Of a stretch of DNA of 64,000 nucleotides, positions 10,020 to 21,692 are shown piece after piece. The notes under the pieces were generated by a model. That model was not told the origin of the DNA and did not search any database. It saw only the letters and a list, made by a program, of their open reading frames with translations. Source of the stretch: Micromonospora tarapacensis (GTDB taxonomy: Bacteria > Actinomycetota > Actinomycetes > Mycobacteriales > Micromonosporaceae); assembly GCF_019697375.1 (NCBI RefSeq), contig NZ_JAHCDI010000004.1, forward strand, positions 310,001 to 374,000. Reading direction: 5' to 3'. Position 1 is the first letter of the stretch. The number at the start of each line of letters is the position of its first letter. Position numbers and translations under genes: made by a program.

Positions 10020-10226
10020 CCGCTTCAGTAATCGGGCCGGTGTTGGTGGGCTCGGCCCCGGCCAACACGGAGAAGTCGATCGCCGTCCCAGGCCGACCGG
10101 CGCGTCCTGTGCCCTGGCCGCGGTTGCGTCGAGGACCAGCAAGGTGGCGGCCAGGGCGGCAACTGCGGAAGCCGCCAGCGCCGGCAGCATCGCCCGTCTG
10201 AGGCGACGATGTGGATCCACTGTCAC
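10020..10226 (-). pseudogene. truncated and frameshifted remnant of a DUF3494 ice-binding-like secreted protein
   Basis: The minus strand has a GGAGGG ribosome site, a GTG start at 10226 and a signal-peptide-like N-terminus (positive RRLRR, then a long Ala/Leu core ending ATAARAQ). It continues as DAPVGLG. One base later in another frame it reads TAIDFSVLAGAEPTNTGPI. Together these match the opening of DUF3494 proteins (VxLGTAxxFAVLAGxxVTNTGP). Restoring one G after the CTGGG at about 10110 rejoins the frames. Nothing resembling the rest of the domain follows before the tRNA gene, so only the first quarter survives. Confidence 0.7.
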
Positions 10227-10454
10227 AGAACACCCTCCATGGATACAGCTCGCAGAAGACGCCCCGTGCGTCGCTTCTGCCTCAAGCGGCACTGTTGGCA
10301 CATCTCGTGCGCTGACCACCACGTCACGTTGGGTCGACTTAAGCGGCGAAAATAGGACAAAGTTAAGTTCGATCGATTGTGTGGCAGCGATCCGTGGCCG
10401 TCCGTGGTCCGGGCAGGTGATCTCGATCGGGCTGGCCGAGGACGGGAGGAACGG

Positions 10455-11252
10455 GTGACCTACGCGCAGGTCAACGGGGTGCGGCTGTGGTACGAGACGG
10501 CCGGCTCGGGGCGGCCGTTGGTGCTGCTGCACGGCGGGTTCGGGGCGGTGGAGACGTTCGCCCCGATCCGGCCCGCGCTGGCCCGGCGGCGCCAGGTGAT
10601 CAGCGTCGACCTACAGGGCCACGGGCGCACCGCCGGCGTCGACCGGCCCCTGCGGTACGAGTCGATGGCCGACGACGTGGCCGCACTGATCGTCCACCTC
10701 GGCCTGGCGGAGGCCGATGTGCTGGGCTTCTCCCTCGGCGGCGGGGTGGCCCTGCGGATGGCTGTCCAGCACCGGCAACTGCTCCGCCGGCTGGTGGTGG
10801 TCTCCGCGCCGTGCCGACGGCAGGGCTGGTTCTCCGAGGTGCTCGCCGGCATGCCCGAGCCCGACGAGGCGGCCGGTGAGCGGATGCGGGGCACCCCTTC
10901 GGAACAGCTCTACCAGCGGGTCGCCCCCCGCCCGCAGGACTGGCCCCGGCTCTGGGCCAAGACCGGTGAGCTGCTGCGCCGTGACTACGACTGGTCACCG
11001 GAGGTCGCGGCGATCACCACGCCGACGATGCTGGTCTTCGCCGACGCCGACTCGGTTCGCCCGGCACACATGGTGGAGTTCTTCGGCCTGCTCGGCGGCG
11101 GCCATCGGGACGCCGGGTGGGACGGCACCGATCGTCCGGCTGCCCGGCTGGCCGTCCTCCCTGGACTCACCCACTACGACATCGTCGACTCACCCGCCCT
11201 CCCCGCGGCGGTCCTTCCCTTTCTCACCCACCCGTCAACCCCGCCCACCTGA
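10455..11252 (+). CDS. alpha/beta hydrolase
   Basis: A 265-residue alpha/beta-hydrolase fold enzyme. Visible are the oxyanion-hole loop LLHGGFGAVETF, the nucleophile elbow GFSLGGG (Ser), a lid region, the acid-loop strand TMLVFADADSVRPAH and a C-terminal GLTHYDIV with the catalytic His. Members are esterases, lactonases or haloperoxidase-like hydrolases; the substrate cannot be told. GTG 10455 was chosen because GGGAGGA lies about 6 bases before it; an upstream ATG at 10377 has none. Two copies of a 19-bp palindrome follow the gene. Confidence 0.88.
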   Translation: MTYAQVNGVRLWYETAGSGRPLVLLHGGFGAVETFAPIRPALARRRQVISVDLQGHGRTAGVDRPLRYESMADDVAALIVHLGLAEADVLGFSLGGGVALRMAVQHRQLLRRLVVVSAPCRRQGWFSEVLAGMPEPDEAAGERMRGTPSEQLYQRVAPRPQDWPRLWAKTGELLRRDYDWSPEVAAITTPTMLVFADADSVRPAHMVEFFGLLGGGHRDAGWDGTDRPAARLAVLPGLTHYDIVDSPALPAAVLPFLTHPSTPPT

Positions 11253-11281
11253 CGCCCCTCCCACCGGTCCCCGCCGGGCCA

Positions 11282-11341
11282 GCAACATCGGGGATGTTGC
11301 AGGGTCCCCGCCGCGGGAGGCAGCAACATCGGGGATGTTGC
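11282..11341. repeat. two tandem copies of a palindromic repeat (probable terminator / REP-like)
   Basis: GCAACATCGGGGATGTTGC occurs at 11282-11300 and again at 11323-11341, a period of 41 bp; the following bases (agggtccccgccg) are also repeated. Each copy is an 8-bp perfect stem with a 3-base loop. The pair lies between the convergent hydrolase and phosphotransferase genes, where bidirectional termination would be expected. The duplicated unit also looks like an intergenic repeat family. Confidence 0.7.
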
Positions 11342-11372
11342 AGGGTCCCCGCCGCTTGCTGGGGCGGCGCCG

Positions 11373-11874
11373 TCAGGTGGTGGCGCGTTCCGCCAGCCAG
11401 GCGAGCAGGACTTCGGCCTGGGCGTGCTGGAACGCCCGGAGGGTGGGGATGCCCGGTGGTGGGGGCAGGCGTGCCCGGTCGATGAAGAAGCCGGCGAGGC
11501 CGGCGAGGCGGCCGGTCACCGCGTCAGGGTCGGCTGCGGCGGTGAGCGGAAGCCGACGTAGCAGGGCCTCGGCGTCATGCCCGCCCTGCATGCGTACGTC
11601 GAGCAGCAGCATCACGGTGTCCAGCCAGTTCGGGCCGCGAGCCGCCCAGGGCCAGTCCACCACGGTGACGCGGCCCGCCCGGTCGACGAGCAGGTTGTCC
11701 GCGCGGAGATCCACGTGGCACAGGGTGTCGCCAGTCAGCGACGCGGCGCCACGGAGTGACCGGGTGCCGCCCGCCGGCGTCGGTGAGCACCAGTGCCACC
11801 CCGAGGATCTTCTCCACGGCGGATCGGACATCAGGGGGCAACTGGGCCCACTGAAGCCGATTCCGCGTCTGCAC
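11373..11874 (-). pseudogene. aminoglycoside phosphotransferase family gene with a large internal deletion
   Basis: The C-terminal third is well preserved: the catalytic loop LCHVDLRADNLLVD, then VTVVDWPWAARGPNWLD and about 75 more residues to the stop. Directly upstream, in another frame, are only about 25 residues of the usual N-terminus (LPPDVRSAVEKILG). The nucleotide-binding lobe that should separate these parts is absent, so roughly 90-100 codons were lost and the frame broken. The gene cannot make a kinase. Related family members are small-molecule kinases, not necessarily antibiotic resistance enzymes. Confidence 0.75.
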
Positions 11875-12016
11875 CCGCACGTCGTGCACGTGCCGGTCGG
11901 GCACCCGAGCGGGCCGGCCGCCTCCGTGGGCATGGGCACGCCGGCCAGCCTGCGAGGACTGTTCACCAGCGCAGCGGGGAAGCGTCGAAGCGGACGCACC
12001 TGGGGAGGAGCGACGG

Positions 12017-13162
12017 ATGACGCGTGCCGGACTGACCATCGGTGTGCTCGGCTCGTACGGCGGGCGCAACCTCGGTGACGAGGCCATCCTCACCGGCCTG
12101 CTGACCGACCTGCGCCAACAGGAGCCGCATGCCCGAATCATCGTCTTCTCGCGGAACCCGGCGCACACCGCGATGGCCCACCCGGACGTGGAGGCGGTGC
12201 CGTGGGAGGGGGTCAGCCGGACCGACTCCGCCCTGGTGCTGTCCCAACTCGACCTGCTCATCCTGGGGGGTGGCGGCATCCTCTACGACAAGGAGGCCCG
12301 CCGCTACCTGCGGGTCGTCCGGGTCGCGCAGGAACGCGGCCTGCCGCTGCTGACGTACGCCGTCGGCGTCGGGCCACTCAGCGAGATGGTGGACACCGGC
12401 ATGGTCCGCGAGACGCTGGGGAGCGCCACCCAGGTCACCGTACGCGACCAGGAGTCACGGATGGTGCTGGAGGAGGCCGGGCTGCTCAACCCGATCACCG
12501 TCACCGCCGACCCGGCGTTCCTGCTGGAACCCGAGGAGTTTCCGGCGCAGTTTCTGCGCGAGGAGGGCGTGCCGGACGGCAAACGGCTGGTCGGGATGAG
12601 CGTGCGGGAGCCGGGGCGGGCCGCTGAACGGCTGGACGTGGACGGGTACCACCGGCTGCTGGCCCAGATCGGCGACTTCCTGGTGCACCGGATCGACGCG
12701 CACGTGCTGTTCGTGCCGATGGAACGCGATGACATCCGGCACTCGCACGGAGTGCTGTCGCACATGATCGCGGCCGAACGAGGGCGGATCCTGCACGGCA
12801 CCTACTCGCCGCAGCAGGTGCTCGGGTTGATGCGCCACTTCGACCTGGCGGTCGGCATGCGACTGCACTTCCTGATCTTCGCCGCGATGATGGGTACGCC
12901 GTTCCTGCCGCTGCCGTACGCCGGGAAGGTCTTCGACCTGGCCCAACGCCTGGGCGTGCCGGCGTTGCGCGGCGTGGAGCGGGAGGTGGAGGGCCCGTTG
13001 CTGGCCGAGGTGGACCAACTCTGGGACGAACGCGAGAAGCGGGCCGAGACCACCGCCAGACGGGTGGCGGAGGTGTGTGAGGAGGCGCGGGGCACCTCGC
13101 GGGTCACCCGGGCGGTGCTGGAGAGCCTGCGCAGCCGATCCCTCGTCGAGGTCGGCGCCTGA
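12017..13162 (+). CDS. polysaccharide pyruvyl transferase family protein (CsaB-like)
   Basis: A 381-residue enzyme of the family that moves pyruvate from phosphoenolpyruvate to a sugar as a ketal on cell-surface polymers. Motifs include GSYGGRNLGDEAIL at the N-terminus, the glycine-rich LLILGGGGILYDKEARRY, a second Rossmann-like half, and GMRLHFLIFAAMMGTPF with the family's conserved His. It ends in a charged helical tail. ATG 12017 follows GGGGAGGAG. It stands alone, with no polymer export genes nearby, so the acceptor is unknown. Confidence 0.9.
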   Translation: MTRAGLTIGVLGSYGGRNLGDEAILTGLLTDLRQQEPHARIIVFSRNPAHTAMAHPDVEAVPWEGVSRTDSALVLSQLDLLILGGGGILYDKEARRYLRVVRVAQERGLPLLTYAVGVGPLSEMVDTGMVRETLGSATQVTVRDQESRMVLEEAGLLNPITVTADPAFLLEPEEFPAQFLREEGVPDGKRLVGMSVREPGRAAERLDVDGYHRLLAQIGDFLVHRIDAHVLFVPMERDDIRHSHGVLSHMIAAERGRILHGTYSPQQVLGLMRHFDLAVGMRLHFLIFAAMMGTPFLPLPYAGKVFDLAQRLGVPALRGVEREVEGPLLAEVDQLWDEREKRAETTARRVAEVCEEARGTSRVTRAVLESLRSRSLVEVGA

Positions 13163-13181
13163 TCGGGGGTGGCTGCCGCGA

Positions 13182-13388
13182 TCAAACCGCCGGTCCCCGC
13201 CAGCGGTAGCGCCACTGCTGCCGGTCGGTGTCGAGCGATTCCAGCTCGTAGATGTCCGCCGCCGCCAGGCCCTCCGGTCCCAGGTGGTGGTGGGTCAGCG
13301 GGGGCCGGCCGTGCGGGTCCAGCTCGACGGTGACGTGCTCGCCGTCGGCCGCGCCGCCCACCAGCGGGATCTCAGCCGTGGATGCCAT
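13182..13388 (-). CDS. small conserved hypothetical protein
   Basis: A 68-residue acidic protein with coding-like codon use and no recognised domain. It reads MASTAEIPLVGGAADG and contains HHHLGPEGLAAADIYELES and a Trp/Arg-rich end (QWRYRWRG). Two His-His pairs are notable. The ATG at 13388 has a modest AGGATGG site. It converges with the pyruvyl transferase gene, whose stop is 19 bases away. Confidence 0.6.
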   Translation of the reverse strand: MASTAEIPLVGGAADGEHVTVELDPHGRPPLTHHHLGPEGLAAADIYELESLDTDRQQWRYRWRGPAV

Positions 13389-13442
13389 GCGCCCATCCTG
13401 CCCCGCCCACCGGCGGCCCGCAGCGGATAGCCATGCTGTGGG

Positions 13443-13490
13443 CAGCCGGGCAGCCGGGCAGCCGGGCAGCCGGGCAGCCGGGCAGCCGGG
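13443..13490. repeat. six tandem copies of an 8-bp unit (CAGCCGGG)
   Basis: Perfect 8-bp tandem array in the intergenic region between the small minus-strand gene and the SNF2 helicase. Its length is prone to change by slippage, so it is a likely strain-variable site. Confidence 0.9.
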
Positions 13491-13697
13491 CAGCGGCGGC
13501 TCGCGGCTGTCATTCGCGGGGGAGTAGACCAGGCGGGTACTCCATGCCGTCGTGGGTGCAGGCCCGCGACCACCAGCAGGTCGTACATGGCGCCGACGGT
13601 GGTCGGTCGGTGCCGCCTATCCTGACCCGGGTGCAACCCGGGCCGGCGCGCCACCGGAGGCGTCGAAGCGGCGGCCCGACGTCGACAGGGGGAGTGC

Positions 13698-16988
<3,291 letters not shown>

Positions 16989-16992
<4 letters not shown>

Positions 16993-17888
16993 GGACCGAG
17001 GGCGGGGGCAGGTTCGCCGACTACGGCCGGCCGCGCCGGGTCGACGGCGGCCTGCGGGCCCGCAGCAGCCGCGGCGCGATCGGGGTGTCGTGGTGGTCCC
17101 GCCGGTTCCTGGAGGTGCTGGAGTCGTTCGCGCTCGGCACCCGGCTGACCCGCGGTCGGTCGTACGCCCGGGCCGGCCAGGTGCTGAGCCTCGATGTGGC
17201 GCCGGGCGTGGTGCGGGCGGTCGTGCAGGGCTCCCGTCCCCGGCCGTACCAGGTCCAGGTGGCCCTGCCGCCGTTTCCGGCCCGGCTGTGGGCGCGGATG
17301 GAGGCGGAGCTGGCCGCCCAGGCGTTCTTCAGCGCCCGGCTGCTCGCCGGTGACCTGCCGGCCGAACTGGAGGCGTTGTTCGCCGCCGCCGGGGCACCGC
17401 TGTTCCCCGGTGCCGTGACGGAGCTGGACCAACGATGCTCGTGCCCGGACGCCGCGGTGCCCTGCAAACACCTCGCGGCCACCTTCTACCTGCTGGCCGA
17501 GGCGTTCGACGCGGACCCGTTCACCCTGCTGCACTGGAGGGGCCGGTCTCGGGCGGACCTGCTCGCCCGGCTACGCGAGCTGCGCGCCGCCGGCGCCGGT
17601 TCGCCGCCCGGGCCGTCCACCGTCGACGGCGGAGACGGTCGCGCCGTCCGGAACGTGACGGGCCCGGCGGCCGGTGCGGCGCGGGCCCTCGCCGACCTGC
17701 CCGCCGCGCCACTGGCCGAGACCCTCGACCGGTTCTGGCTGCCGCCCGTGCCACTGCCGGACCGGCCGCCCAGCCTGACCAGCCGGCCGGATCTGTTGCT
17801 GCGGCAACTCGGTGTGCCCGCGCCGGCCATCGGTGGGCCGGGCCTGGTCGAGCGGCTGCGCAAGGCGTACCAGCAGCTCGGCCGGTAG
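16989..17888 (+). CDS. SWIM zinc finger protein, partner of the SNF2 helicase
   Basis: A 299-residue protein with a SWIM zinc finger (CSCPDAAVPCKHLAATFYLL; pattern CxC...CxH) at about residues 154-173. The N-terminal half carries WWSRRFLEVLE and a beta-rich part. SWIM domains bind DNA or proteins and are commonly encoded next to SNF2 helicases. The GTG start overlaps the helicase stop by 4 bases (GTGA), so the two are translationally coupled. If the helicase frame is truly broken, expression of this gene may fall too. Confidence 0.9.
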
Positions 17889-17923
17889 CCCTGTCCCGGT
17901 GCGCCCCGATGCCCGCCCGGCGG

Positions 17924-18181
17924 TCACAGCCAACGCTGACGGAACCGCCACATGAGCGCCGCGTTGGTCAGCAGCACCACCGCGAAGATCGCTCCGGCCA
18001 GCCGCCCGGCGAGCACGGTCGTCGCCGGCAGCGCCGCCCAGAGCACGATGGTCAACAACAGCAGCCATCGGCCGCGTCGGCCCCGGGCCCGATTGTCGAG
18101 CCGGGCGAAGAAACCCGGGTCGCTCTCCCGTAGGTGGCGGGTGATCTGCTCGAATCTGCGCTGATCCTCTTTGCTGAGCAT
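17924..18181 (-). CDS. DUF3040 family small membrane protein
   Basis: An 85-residue protein that begins MLSKEDQRRFEQITRHLRES, the typical DUF3040 cytoplasmic head (usually LSEHEQRLLEQIERxL), followed by FFARLDNRARGRR and two hydrophobic helices. Its function is unknown. ATG 18181 has a strong GGGGAAGG ribosome site. It converges on the SWIM gene. Confidence 0.88.
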   Translation of the reverse strand: MLSKEDQRRFEQITRHLRESDPGFFARLDNRARGRRGRWLLLLTIVLWAALPATTVLAGRLAGAIFAVVLLTNAALMWRFRQRWL

Positions 18182-18810
18182 GTGCCTTCCCCTCACGCGT
18201 TCAGCAACGGCGCGGCGGAATACCCGCTGTGGCGACGGCTCACGCGCTCTTCGTGCTGCTACTTTCGGCCGCACGGCGAGGGTGAGCGGCGCCCGGTGGG
18301 AACTGAGTGGCCCCTTGTCCGGGCCTTGAGTTCTGCTGTGCGGTCGAACCTGCTCCGGGTTGCCCACAGGGTGGGAATGCCGCCCGCGAGCGGTGTCTCC
18401 GGCCGAACGACCTGCTTGCGAGGTGCGTACCCGACTGACCGGTAACCAGCGACCGCCATTCGCGTTGAACTCTTGCCTCAAGTGCCCCCGACCGGCCCGA
18501 TCACGCGCCTTGTGAGGGTAGGTGCCGCTCCGGGTCAGCGCGCCGGCCGCTGGATGTTGGCCGGGCGGGATCCGAGTGGCCGGGGCCGACCGGGGCGGGC
18601 GCCCGGCGGTCTGGTGGCCGCCCATCGGCGGCCGGGTCGGTGTCGCCGCGGCGGCTCGGCTCCGCCCGGGTGGTGCCTGGTGTCGTCGGTGGACATCGGA
18701 TCCCCGCTCCCCGGCGCCGGTGCGCCGTCGAAAGGCTCAACGAGCACCTGCCGCCACGGGTCTCGCCGCCGACGTCTTCCGCCGCCCGCCGCCCGCCCGC
18801 CGCCGGACGG
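18182..18810. other. 629-bp region without a confident gene
   Basis: Between DUF3040 and the primase-like gene (both minus strand). A minus-strand reading at about 18535-18747 (begins MLVEPFDGAPAPGSGD) is possible but Arg/Pro-rich without a clear ribosome site. It may be a degraded gene. The promoter for DUF3040 must lie near 18200-18300. I see no RNA gene. Confidence 0.4.
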
Positions 18811-19482
18811 TCAGCGACCCCGGCGGGGCAGCGGCAGGTGGCCGGGAACCAGCGCCGGGGTCAGCGTGATCCCGGCCGCGCGCACGGCGTCGACCAGAGT
18901 GTTCTGCACGAGGTAGGAGTCCGGCAGCTGCCAGCGGGCCTGTTCCGGGGCCACCGCCCAGCGGACCTGCCCCTCCGGCAGCCGGGTGGGTGGGGCCGCG
19001 ATCCACGAGCCGGGGCCGTGGCGCACCACGTGGAGGCAGTGCTCCAGGTCGGGTCGCAGCGGGTCACCGGGGCGGACCAGGAACATCCACCGCCCGGTCG
19101 GGGTGACCAGCACCGGACCGCGTACCCCCGGGCCGACCGGGTGGGACCGGACCGCGTCGAGGACCCGACGGCCCAGCTGGGCGGGGATCTCCAGCACGTC
19201 GAAGGAGCGTCCGGTGGGCAGCAGTACGCCGTGTGGACGGGACCGCCACCAGGTCGCCACCCGGGCCGGATCGCTGCTGGCGGCCTGCTCCCAGTCCTCC
19301 AGGGCGGGATGCGGGCCGACGGTCGGGCAGCCGGCTCGCCCGCAGACGAAGCGGCTGCGCGCCAGGCAGGCCCCGGGAGTCACCTCCCAGCCGTGCATGG
19401 CGTACCGCACCGCGACGCGGCGCAGCCGTACCCGTTCCAACGGCGACAGACGCGCCACTCGTGGTCCGACATTCCCCCACAT
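18811..19482 (-). CDS. bifunctional DNA primase/polymerase N-terminal-like protein
   Basis: About 223 residues related to the N-terminal prim-pol domain found in many actinobacterial chromosomes as a stand-alone gene. Visible blocks are VAVRYAMHGWEVTPGACL, a Cys pair (CGRAGCPTVGPHP), HGVLLPTGRSFDVLEIPA and VLVTPTGRWMFLVRPG. The catalytic acidic pair of true primases is not obvious, so it may be a non-catalytic paralogue. ATG 19482 is preferred over ATG 19491 because GAGGGGAG lies 9 bases before it. It diverges from the HTH/TPR regulator. Confidence 0.75.
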   Translation of the reverse strand: MWGNVGPRVARLSPLERVRLRRVAVRYAMHGWEVTPGACLARSRFVCGRAGCPTVGPHPALEDWEQAASSDPARVATWWRSRPHGVLLPTGRSFDVLEIPAQLGRRVLDAVRSHPVGPGVRGPVLVTPTGRWMFLVRPGDPLRPDLEHCLHVVRHGPGSWIAAPPTRLPEGQVRWAVAPEQARWQLPDSYLVQNTLVDAVRAAGITLTPALVPGHLPLPRRGR

Positions 19483-19732
19483 TGGTGCCATCTCCCCTCG
19501 CCGGGCCCGACCGGCGTCAGCTCGCATGTCGAGCACCGTCACTGCCGTGGGCCGCGATCGTTTATTTGGCAAAGTGGCTGATGCAACTTGCACGAAAAGT
19601 ACGAGAACCGGCCGTCTGGCTGACGCACTTCCTGTGCGACCGGTGGAAATCTGAGATACGGACGGATCGCCGCACCCGCGGACCGGCCCCCGGCACCTGG
19701 CCAGGGCTCCAGCAAGGGGAGGACTGGGGAGT

Positions 19733-20962
19733 ATGGACGAGTTACCCATCGGGCGGCGGGTGGCCTACTGGCGTGGCCGGCGGAAGATGTCGCAGCAGGT
19801 CTTCGCCGACCGGTTGGGCAAGTCGAAGAGCTGGGTCGACAAGATCGAGCGCGGGGTACGGCGGCTGGACAAGTTCTCCGTGCTCTACGAGATCGCCGAC
19901 ATCCTCCAGGTGGACGTGCAACTGTTGCTCGGCAAGGACCCGGAGCGGCGGACGGACGCGCTGAACTGCATCGACCAGTCCGAGGTCGAGGAGATCCGGG
20001 CGGCGCTGGAGCGGTACGACTCGATAAGCGCCTACTTCGACGCGGTGCCGTACCCTCCGCCGCTGGCCGACATGTCCAAGGCGGTCACCCACGCCTGGCT
20101 GACCTACCAGTACGGCCGCTACGGGATGCTGACCCGGGCGCTGCCGAAGCTGTTGCGTGACGCCCAGGCGGCCGACGCCGCGTACGGCGGCGACCAGGCG
20201 CAGCGAGCCGCCAACCTGCTCGGGCAGGTCTACCAGATCGCCTCGTCGGTGCTGCGCAAGCTGGGGGAGCGCGACCTGGCCTGGCTCGCCGCCGACCGGT
20301 CCATCGCGGTCGCCCAGCGCGCCGACGACCAGCTGCTCGCCGGCATCGCCACCACCCGGGTCTGCAACGCCCTGGTGGCGATGGGTCGACCCCGGCCCGC
20401 GCTGGAGTTGAACGTCAGGATCGCCAACCAACTCGCCCCCGGTGGCGGCAACGACAGCCGGCCCGAGCGGATCTCGGTCTACGGGATGCTGCTGCTACAG
20501 GGCGCCATGGCCGCCTCCCGGGTGGGCGACACCGCCACGGTGGACGACCTGCTCGACGGCGCCCACGCGGCAGCGGCCGAGCTGGGCAGCGACCAGAACC
20601 ACTACTGGACCTCGTTCGGGCCGACAAACGTGGAGCTGCACCGCGCAGCGGCCGCGGTCGAGCTGGGTGACGGCGGCCGGGCGATCGAGGTGCACCGCCA
20701 GCGGATCCAGCCCGCACCCTTCGACGCGCTGCTGCCCGAACGCCGGGCGCACCACCTGCTGGACCTGGCCCGGGGCTTCGCCCAGATCGGCGACGTGGCC
20801 AACGCCGGTGAGATGCTGCTGCGCGGTGACCGGCTGGCACCGTCGGAGATCCGCTGCCGACCGATCGCCCACGAGGTGATGTCGGACGTCCTGCGTCGCA
20901 CACGTGGTGCGCCGCCTTCTCCGATCGCGGAGTTGGCTGAGCACATGGGAGTAGGAGTATGA
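19733..20962 (+). CDS. helix-turn-helix regulator with TPR-like C-terminal region
   Basis: A 409-residue regulator. Residues 6-60 form an XRE-type HTH (RVAYWRGRRKMSQQVFADRL, then KSKSWVDKIERG). The rest is alpha-helical, with repeats such as AANLLGQVYQIASSVLRKLG and LLLQGAMAASRVGDTATVDD, the layout of many Streptomyces regulators of development or secondary metabolism. A flavoprotein gene follows 13 bases later and is probably its partner in one operon. ATG 19733 follows ggggaggactgggg. The target is not known. Confidence 0.88.
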   Translation: MDELPIGRRVAYWRGRRKMSQQVFADRLGKSKSWVDKIERGVRRLDKFSVLYEIADILQVDVQLLLGKDPERRTDALNCIDQSEVEEIRAALERYDSISAYFDAVPYPPPLADMSKAVTHAWLTYQYGRYGMLTRALPKLLRDAQAADAAYGGDQAQRAANLLGQVYQIASSVLRKLGERDLAWLAADRSIAVAQRADDQLLAGIATTRVCNALVAMGRPRPALELNVRIANQLAPGGGNDSRPERISVYGMLLLQGAMAASRVGDTATVDDLLDGAHAAAAELGSDQNHYWTSFGPTNVELHRAAAAVELGDGGRAIEVHRQRIQPAPFDALLPERRAHHLLDLARGFAQIGDVANAGEMLLRGDRLAPSEIRCRPIAHEVMSDVLRRTRGAPPSPIAELAEHMGVGV

Positions 20963-20975
20963 CCTCGGAGCCGGC

Positions 20976-21596
20976 ATGACCGGTTCGCACCGCCACGACG
21001 GGCACCGCGAGGTGCTCTACATCATCGCCTGTGGCTCGCCGCTGGCCCGAGACGTGGGCCGGCTCGTCGAGCTGGCCCAGCAGGACGGCTGGGACGTCTG
21101 CGTGATCACCACGCCGGACGGTGCCAAGTTCGTCGACCGCACCGCGTTGGCCCGCCAGACCGGCCACCCGGTACGCACCCACTACAAGAACCCGGGTGAC
21201 CCGGACGTGCTGCCCACCGCGGATGCCATGATCGTTTGCCCGGCCACGGTCAACACGGTCAACAAGTGGGTGGCCGGCATCGCGGACACCCTCGCCCTCG
21301 GGCTGCTGGTCGAGGCGCAGGGCAGGGGAGTGCCACTGGTGGCCGTGCCGTACACCAACGCGGCGATGGCCGCCCACCCCGCCTTCCGGGCGGGCATCGC
21401 CCGGCTCGCCGAGTGGGGGGTGAGCGTGCTCTTCGGCGACGACGTCTTTCCGCTACACCCACCCGGGACGGGCGAGCGGCGCCAGCACGCCTTCCCCTGG
21501 GCGCTGCCGCTGACCGCCGTCCGTGACCGCCTGCACCGGACCGGGCCGACGGAGGAGCCCCCGGTCGACGTCGCAGGCAGAGCGGCGCCCCATTAG
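20976..21596 (+). CDS. flavoprotein family protein (phosphopantothenoylcysteine decarboxylase-like fold)
   Basis: A 206-residue flavoprotein domain protein. It begins with a Rossmann-like strand (VLYIIACGSPLARDVGRLVE) and contains ADAMIVCPATVNTVNKWVAG, the family's flavin and substrate segment, and LGLLVEAQGRGVPLVAVPY. The group includes Dfp/CoaC, EpiD and related decarboxylases. Actinobacteria often place such a gene behind an HTH/TPR regulator, as here; the reaction is not known. The GTG/ATG region just after the regulator's stop suggests coupling. Confidence 0.82.
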   Translation: MTGSHRHDGHREVLYIIACGSPLARDVGRLVELAQQDGWDVCVITTPDGAKFVDRTALARQTGHPVRTHYKNPGDPDVLPTADAMIVCPATVNTVNKWVAGIADTLALGLLVEAQGRGVPLVAVPYTNAAMAAHPAFRAGIARLAEWGVSVLFGDDVFPLHPPGTGERRQHAFPWALPLTAVRDRLHRTGPTEEPPVDVAGRAAPH

Positions 21597-21692
21597 CAAC
21601 CCGGCCCGGGTCGCGACCGCGGCCCGGGCCACTGCCGGGGGTCGGCCAGGTGATGTCCCGCAGGGCCGGCGACGCCGGTAAGCTGGCCCGCC

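Noticed and set aside
13441..13500. Short tandem repeats considered as a CRISPR array
   Set aside because: Unit is 8 bp with no spacers; it is a simple tandem repeat. No CRISPR array or cas gene is seen anywhere in the window.
18535..18747. 70-codon minus-strand gene in the 18.2-18.8 kb gap
   Set aside because: Begins plausibly but becomes Arg/Pro-rich, with no good ribosome site and no recognised family; kept only as a note.
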